Shown here: positions 4,816-6,592 of the stretch, in pieces
Layout: each line of letters starts with the position of its first letter
How positions within the stretch are numbered: the stretch's first letter is position 1
NCBI GenBank assembly: GCA_002393195.1
Contig: DGIK01000049.1
Location: forward strand, 1 to 6,592
DNA length: 6,592 bases
From: Bacteroidales bacterium UBA3824
GTDB taxonomy: Bacteria; Bacteroidota; Bacteroidia; Bacteroidales; UBA3824
Direction: 5' to 3'
Notes under the pieces: generated by a model
The model's input: the letters and a program-made list of their open reading frames with translations, nothing else
Told to the model about the DNA's origin: nothing
The model's database searches: none
Translations under genes and position numbers: made by a program

Positions 4816-6592
4816 ACCATCCAAACTCTTCCTCCGCATACTCCACAAACGCCTCCGAAACCCTCTTGACGCCCGCAGGCGTGGGATAATCGCCGCTGAA
4901 ATACCAATCGCCGGAGTGATTGGGGATTGCGGCGTGGAGACCATCGAGGGTTTGGAATACAATCTCAATGTCGGTTGTAACGTCTGACGGGCGGAGGAGT
5001 TCAACGATTTTGCGGCTGATGTCCTCGTCCGAAAAACCTTCGTAAATCTCCTTCACGTAGTTTTTCATCGAGGTTTTGGGCAGATTGCGTTGCGCGATGC
5101 ACTTGTCGTAAACATCCTTGACTACATGGAGTTCGCCACGGTCGCGGCGGAGTTCGATGGCGGCGCGGAAGGCAATAAACTCGCTCAGATGGCTCATATC
5201 AATGCCATAATAATCAGGATAGCGAATTTGCGGCGCACTGCTTACAATTACTATTTTCTTTGGGTGCAGACGGTCGAGGATGCGGATTACGCTCTCTCGC
5301 AGCGTGGTGCCGCGCACAATGGAATCGTCGATGACAACGAGATTGTCCTCATACGGGCGTAGGCTGCCGTAGGTGATGTCATAGACATGGGCGGCGAGGT
5401 CGTTGCGCGAATTGTTTTCGGTGATGAAAGTGCGGAGCTTGATGTCCTTGATGGCAACTTTTTCGCTGCGGATATAACTATGGCAAATCTCCTCCAACTC
5501 CTCACGCGTAGGCTTGCGGTCGAGGGCGAGAATTTGCTCTATCTTCCTCTCGTGGTGGTACTTATTGAACCCCTCCAACATTCCATAATACGCCACCTCG
5601 GCGGTATTGGGAATGAAAGAAAATACAGTATTCTTGATGTCGTGGTCGATGGCTTTTAGAATGGGATTCACCAACAATTCGCCCAACGCCTTGCGCTCGC
5701 GGTAAATATCCGCATCGGAACCACGGCTAAAATAAATCCTCTCAAACGAACACGATTTTCTCTCCATCGGCGGGCGCAGATTGGCGACTGTTACCAGTCC
5801 GTCGCGGCTTATTGTAAGCGCGTCGCCGGGCATAAGCTCTTGGATGTCATCGACTTCGAGATTGAATGTGGTCTGCAATACAGGTCGTTCAGACGCCAAT
5901 ACAACAATCTCATCATCCTTATAATAATACGCCGGACGTATGCCCCAAGGGTCGCGCACCGCAAAAGATTCGCCGCTGCCCGTAAATCCGCACATCACAT
6001 ACCCGCCGTCCCAATTTTTGGACGCATCTTTGAGCATCTTGCGGATTTGGCGGTGCATATTGTCGTCGATATATTGGGTGGCGTCAACGCCAGAAAGATT
6101 GCAGCAACGCGCCTCGTCAAAGAGCCTTTCGCTCTCACAATCAAGGCGATGTCCAAGCTGTTCGAGGATGATGTAAGTGTCGGATTTAAACCTCGGATAC
6201 TGACCCTCGGCTGTTATCTCGTCAAAAATATCCTCAAAATTTGCCATATTGAAATTGCCACAAATACAGAGGTTTCGCGCCCGCCAATTGTTGCGCCGCG
6301 CAAAGGGGTGCACATAGTCGAGCCCGCTCTTGCCCGTTGTGGAATAGCGAAGATGTCCGAGATAAATCTCGCCGACAAACTTTTTGTTTTTTTGGACGAA
6401 ATCCACGTCGTGTTCCTGCTCCGGCGTGAGGTCGCGGAAGTTGGCATTTACGGTTTCAAAAATCTCCGTTATCGCGCCAGAGCCGAGCGCACGCTCCCTA
6501 AACATATACTCCTCACCCGGAGCGCAATCGAGTTTTAGACAGCCCACGCCCGCCGCCTCCTGACCACGGTTGTGCTGTTTCTCCATCATCAG
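4814..6592 (-). CDS. purF: Amidophosphoribosyltransferase, long Bacteroidetes form (partial, 5' end outside window)
   Basis: PurF makes 5-phosphoribosylamine from PRPP and glutamine, the first committed step of purine synthesis. The window holds 592 codons; the frame is open to the right edge (a Leu codon precedes the first Met), so the true start and the N-terminal catalytic Cys are outside. Numbered from the Met at 6589, the glutaminase domain shows QHNRGQEAAGV (5-15), GHLRYSTTGKSG (78-89), CGNFN (110-114, oxyanion hole), FKSDTYIILEQLGH (134-147) and DPWGIRPAYYY (213-223). The phosphoribosyltransferase domain shows RTFITENNSRNDLAAHVYD (386-404), the PRPP loop VVIDDSIVRGTT (418-429) and YYGIDMSHLSEFIA (460-473). 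Total length must exceed about 620 residues, against some 470-505 for common PurF; the extra includes a C-terminal tail from about 500. Bacteroidetes often carry such a long PurF-like protein beside a standard one, so this could be the second copy. It converges on the DUF5618 gene. Identity is firm; being the sole PurF is not. Confidence 0.93.
   Translation of the reverse strand: MMMEKQHNRGQEAAGVGCLKLDCAPGEEYMFRERALGSGAITEIFETVNANFRDLTPEQEHDVDFVQKNKKFVGEIYLGHLRYSTTGKSGLDYVHPFARRNNWRARNLCICGNFNMANFEDIFDEITAEGQYPRFKSDTYIILEQLGHRLDCESERLFDEARCCNLSGVDATQYIDDNMHRQIRKMLKDASKNWDGGYVMCGFTGSGESFAVRDPWGIRPAYYYKDDEIVVLASERPVLQTTFNLEVDDIQELMPGDALTISRDGLVTVANLRPPMERKSCSFERIYFSRGSDADIYRERKALGELLVNPILKAIDHDIKNTVFSFIPNTAEVAYYGMLEGFNKYHHERKIEQILALDRKPTREELEEICHSYIRSEKVAIKDIKLRTFITENNSRNDLAAHVYDITYGSLRPYEDNLVVIDDSIVRGTTLRESVIRILDRLHPKKIVIVSSAPQIRYPDYYGIDMSHLSEFIAFRAAIELRRDRGELHVVKDVYDKCIAQRNLPKTSMKNYVKEIYEGFSDEDISRKIVELLRPSDVTTDIEIVFQTLDGLHAAIPNHSGDWYFSGDYPTPAGVKRVSEAFVEYAEEEFGW

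Noticed and set aside
5840..6538. A 232-codon rightward frame inside the purF region.
   Set aside because: It is entirely antisense to purF, whose conserved motifs cover the same bases. Long antisense frames are expected from this codon use.

Overview
The window most likely comes from a member of the Bacteroidetes, probably an uncultured Bacteroidales. The evidence is four or five promoters of the TTTG / TAnnTTTG type used by that phylum, weak or absent Shine-Dalgarno sequences, a long PurF of the Bacteroidetes kind, and DUF3737 and DUF5618 proteins that are common in Bacteroidales. GC content is moderate, and intergenic DNA is clearly more AT-rich than the genes. No rRNA, tRNA, CRISPR array, transposase or phage gene is visible.

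Positions 1-1842 hold a leftward two-gene operon. The first gene encodes a 276-residue protein made of two TIR-like domains. The second, overlapping it by 4 bases (ATGA), encodes a nSTAND1-type STAND NTPase and runs off the left edge after 338 residues. A good promoter lies at 1890-1921. This pair is the most interesting content: a signalling NTPase co-translated with a TIR-like partner is the layout of predicted biological-conflict (antiphage or programmed-death) systems. The sensor or repeat region of the NTPase is expected beyond the window. The family-level calls are secure; the defence role is inference.

Positions 1843-2092 are a divergent intergenic region. It holds a 28-base REP-like palindrome (1951-1978) and a perfect 33-bp tandem duplication (1969-2034) whose right end meets the -33 box of the rightward promoter.

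Positions 2093-4795 carry three rightward genes, each apparently transcribed on its own. They are a DUF3737 beta-helix protein (2093-2941) with its own terminator, a MalY/PatB-family PLP-dependent C-S lyase/aminotransferase (3136-4302), and a small all-helical DUF5618 protein (4397-4795). The gap 2942-3135 contains an unusual inverted array of AATTCG boxes at 10-bp spacing and a leftward terminator-like hairpin.

Positions 4814-6592 hold a convergent leftward gene, purF, for amidophosphoribosyltransferase. Its 5' end, including the catalytic cysteine, lies outside the window. It is a chromosomal housekeeping gene, so the conflict-type operon appears to sit in ordinary chromosome rather than in a recognisable mobile element.
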